Positions 62,874 through 64,000 of a stretch of 64,000 bases of DNA are shown here, in pieces; the first letter of the stretch is position 1, and each line of letters begins with the position of its first letter. Below the pieces are notes generated by a model. The model saw nothing but the letters and a program-made list of their open reading frames with translations. It made no database searches and had not been told where the DNA came from. A program made the position numbers and the translations under genes. The stretch comes from Poseidonocella pacifica. GTDB taxonomy: Bacteria; Pseudomonadota; Alphaproteobacteria; Rhodobacterales; Rhodobacteraceae. The stretch spans positions 310,001-374,000 of the forward strand of contig NZ_FOJU01000005.1 in NCBI RefSeq assembly GCF_900111875.1, in the 5' to 3' direction.

Positions 62874-63821
62874 TCAGGCGCGCGCTTTGACTCCGGGCAA
62901 AACGCAGAGCATCTCGAACAGGATATTTGCTGCTAGAACTGCCGTCGCGCCGGTGTGATCATAGGGCGGTGAGACCTCGACGAGGTCGCAGCCGACGATG
63001 TTCAGGCCTGACAGCCCCCGGATCAATTCGATGCCTTGATGGGAGGTGAGCCCGCCGGGTTCGGCGGTTCCGGTGCCGGGCGCGTAGGCAGGATCGAAGC
63101 TGTCGATATCGAAGGTCACATAGACCGGCCCGGTGCCCATCTGGGCGCGTACTTCTTCCATCAGCGGCGCGAGCGACTTGTACCAGATTTCCTCGGCCTG
63201 AACCACGCGCCAGCCTTGCTCGCGCGGCCAGTCAAAGTCCCCGGCTTCGTATCCGGTCGCGCGCAATCCAATCTGACAGACGCGCGCGGGGTCGATCAAC
63301 TGATCCTCGTGCGAGCGGCGAAAAGGCGTGCCATGGGCGATCTTTTCGCCAAACATCAGGTCATTGATATCGGCATGGGCATCCACATGCACCAAGCCCA
63401 CCGGCCCGTGCTTCTTGGCGATGGCCTTCAATACCGGATAGCTGAGCGTGTGGTCCCCGCCGAGCGTCAGGGGGATCACATCATGCCGGAGGATGCCGTC
63501 GTAGGCCTCTTCGATGATCTGCACCGACCGCTTCAGATCGAACGTGTCGATGGCGATATCGCCGATGTCCGCGATCTGGAGGGAATCGAACGGCGAGACC
63601 TTGGTCCACATGTTGTATGGGCGGATCATGGCGCTTTCGGCCCGAATATGGCGCGGCCCGAAACGTGTCCCGGACCGGTGCGAGGTTCCGATATCCATAG
63701 GAATACCAACGAAGCAGGCGTCCAACCCTTCGGCCGTTTCCTGATATGGCAGCCGCATCATCGTATTTAGCCCACCGAAACGTGGCATTTCGTTGCCGCC
63801 GAGCGGTTGATTGAAAGCCAT
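62874..63821 (-). CDS. Ureohydrolase, guanidinobutyrase-like (agmatinase family)
   Basis: A 315-residue Mn-dependent ureohydrolase with all metal ligands: TLGGDHTLSYP, VHVDAHADINDLMFG, and FDIDSFDPAYAPGTGTAEPG. The N-terminus QPLGGNEMPRFGGLNTMMRL and the GIPMDIGTSHRSGTRFGPRH stretch are closer to Pseudomonas GbuA (4-guanidinobutyrase), as I remember it, than to E. coli agmatinase. It would release urea from 4-guanidinobutyrate to give GABA, or from agmatine to give putrescine. GGGAGGTCGTC precedes the start. In the remaining bases to 64000 a short open frame begins with ATG at 63961 but is too short to judge. Confidence 0.85.
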   Translation of the reverse strand: MAFNQPLGGNEMPRFGGLNTMMRLPYQETAEGLDACFVGIPMDIGTSHRSGTRFGPRHIRAESAMIRPYNMWTKVSPFDSLQIADIGDIAIDTFDLKRSVQIIEEAYDGILRHDVIPLTLGGDHTLSYPVLKAIAKKHGPVGLVHVDAHADINDLMFGEKIAHGTPFRRSHEDQLIDPARVCQIGLRATGYEAGDFDWPREQGWRVVQAEEIWYKSLAPLMEEVRAQMGTGPVYVTFDIDSFDPAYAPGTGTAEPGGLTSHQGIELIRGLSGLNIVGCDLVEVSPPYDHTGATAVLAANILFEMLCVLPGVKARA

Positions 63822-64000
63822 GACGACCTCCCTGTTATGTCATTCGATTGCTGCGCCGATGCCTTCATCGGCCCTTTGGGGGAGGCGTAATATGTCTTCG
63901 CTGCCGCGTCGACGGGAATAGCCTGAGAAACCGGGGGAAACGCCCCATATCATCTGGCCTATGCTAGAAACTCAGCGATGGGGCTGCCCGTTTCGAAACC

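Overview
The window is high-GC DNA from an alphaproteobacterium, most probably a marine Rhodobacteraceae (Roseobacter-type) member. Evidence: the pckA-chvI-chvG-hprK-rapZ-EIIA(Man)-ptsH locus, many TTT/TRAP/ABC uptake systems, a DUF6473 protein, an HWE-type histidine kinase, an EcfG-type stress promoter and a VPLPA-CTERM remnant. No rRNA, CRISPR array or replication origin was seen. One tRNA (Gln, TTG) is present.

1-12.6 kb is a tricarboxylate-type uptake and catabolism region. On the minus strand a GntR regulator leads into tcuA and the start of tcuB (tricarballylate oxidation), diverging from an AbrB-family membrane protein. A tctC / fused tctA-tctB / PrpF-type isomerase / D-2-hydroxyacid dehydrogenase operon follows, with a divergent tctD-tctE two-component pair. 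Next come a DUF2520 dehydrogenase, a GAF-Fis regulator and a large aldehyde dehydrogenase behind a perfect palindrome. 14-19 kb holds a small K+-channel-like protein, a GntR-regulated TRAP transporter (dctPQM), and a two-gene stress operon (Pmp3/YqaE-like plus DUF4112) with a good EcfG promoter, back to back with an HWE kinase-REC hybrid.

21-36 kb is core-like: DUF6473, 3-hydroxybutyryl-CoA dehydrogenase, an acyltransferase, the ptsH/EIIA/rapZ/hprK regulatory branch linked to ChvG-ChvI, pckA, and a peptide/opine-type ABC transporter (oppABC plus a fused oppDF), ending at tRNA-Gln.

36.2-57.8 kb looks like an accessory island seated at the tRNA-Gln 3' end. It starts with a split tyrosine integrase and a degenerate IS3-type element. 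Then come three modules that each pair a regulator (AraC, AraC, LysR) with an atypical SDR/NmrA-like NAD(P)-binding protein and small multi-pass membrane proteins (DUF4345, DUF1772, DUF4386). After these are a methionine aminopeptidase paralogue, a LysR/MFS/LLM-flavin/aldo-keto reductase cluster, and a truncated IS1182-type transposase. An imperfect copy of the tRNA 3' end lies near 57.77 kb. This stretch is littered with gene remnants (LysR, WYL regulator, transposases, unknowns).

57.8-64 kb has a decayed FG-GAP/VPLPA-CTERM gene with three in-frame stops and a decayed partner gene, a divergent FecBCDE-type iron/siderophore ABC system, and a guanidinobutyrase-like ureohydrolase.

All assignments are by reading the translated sequence and recalling family signatures; no database search was run.
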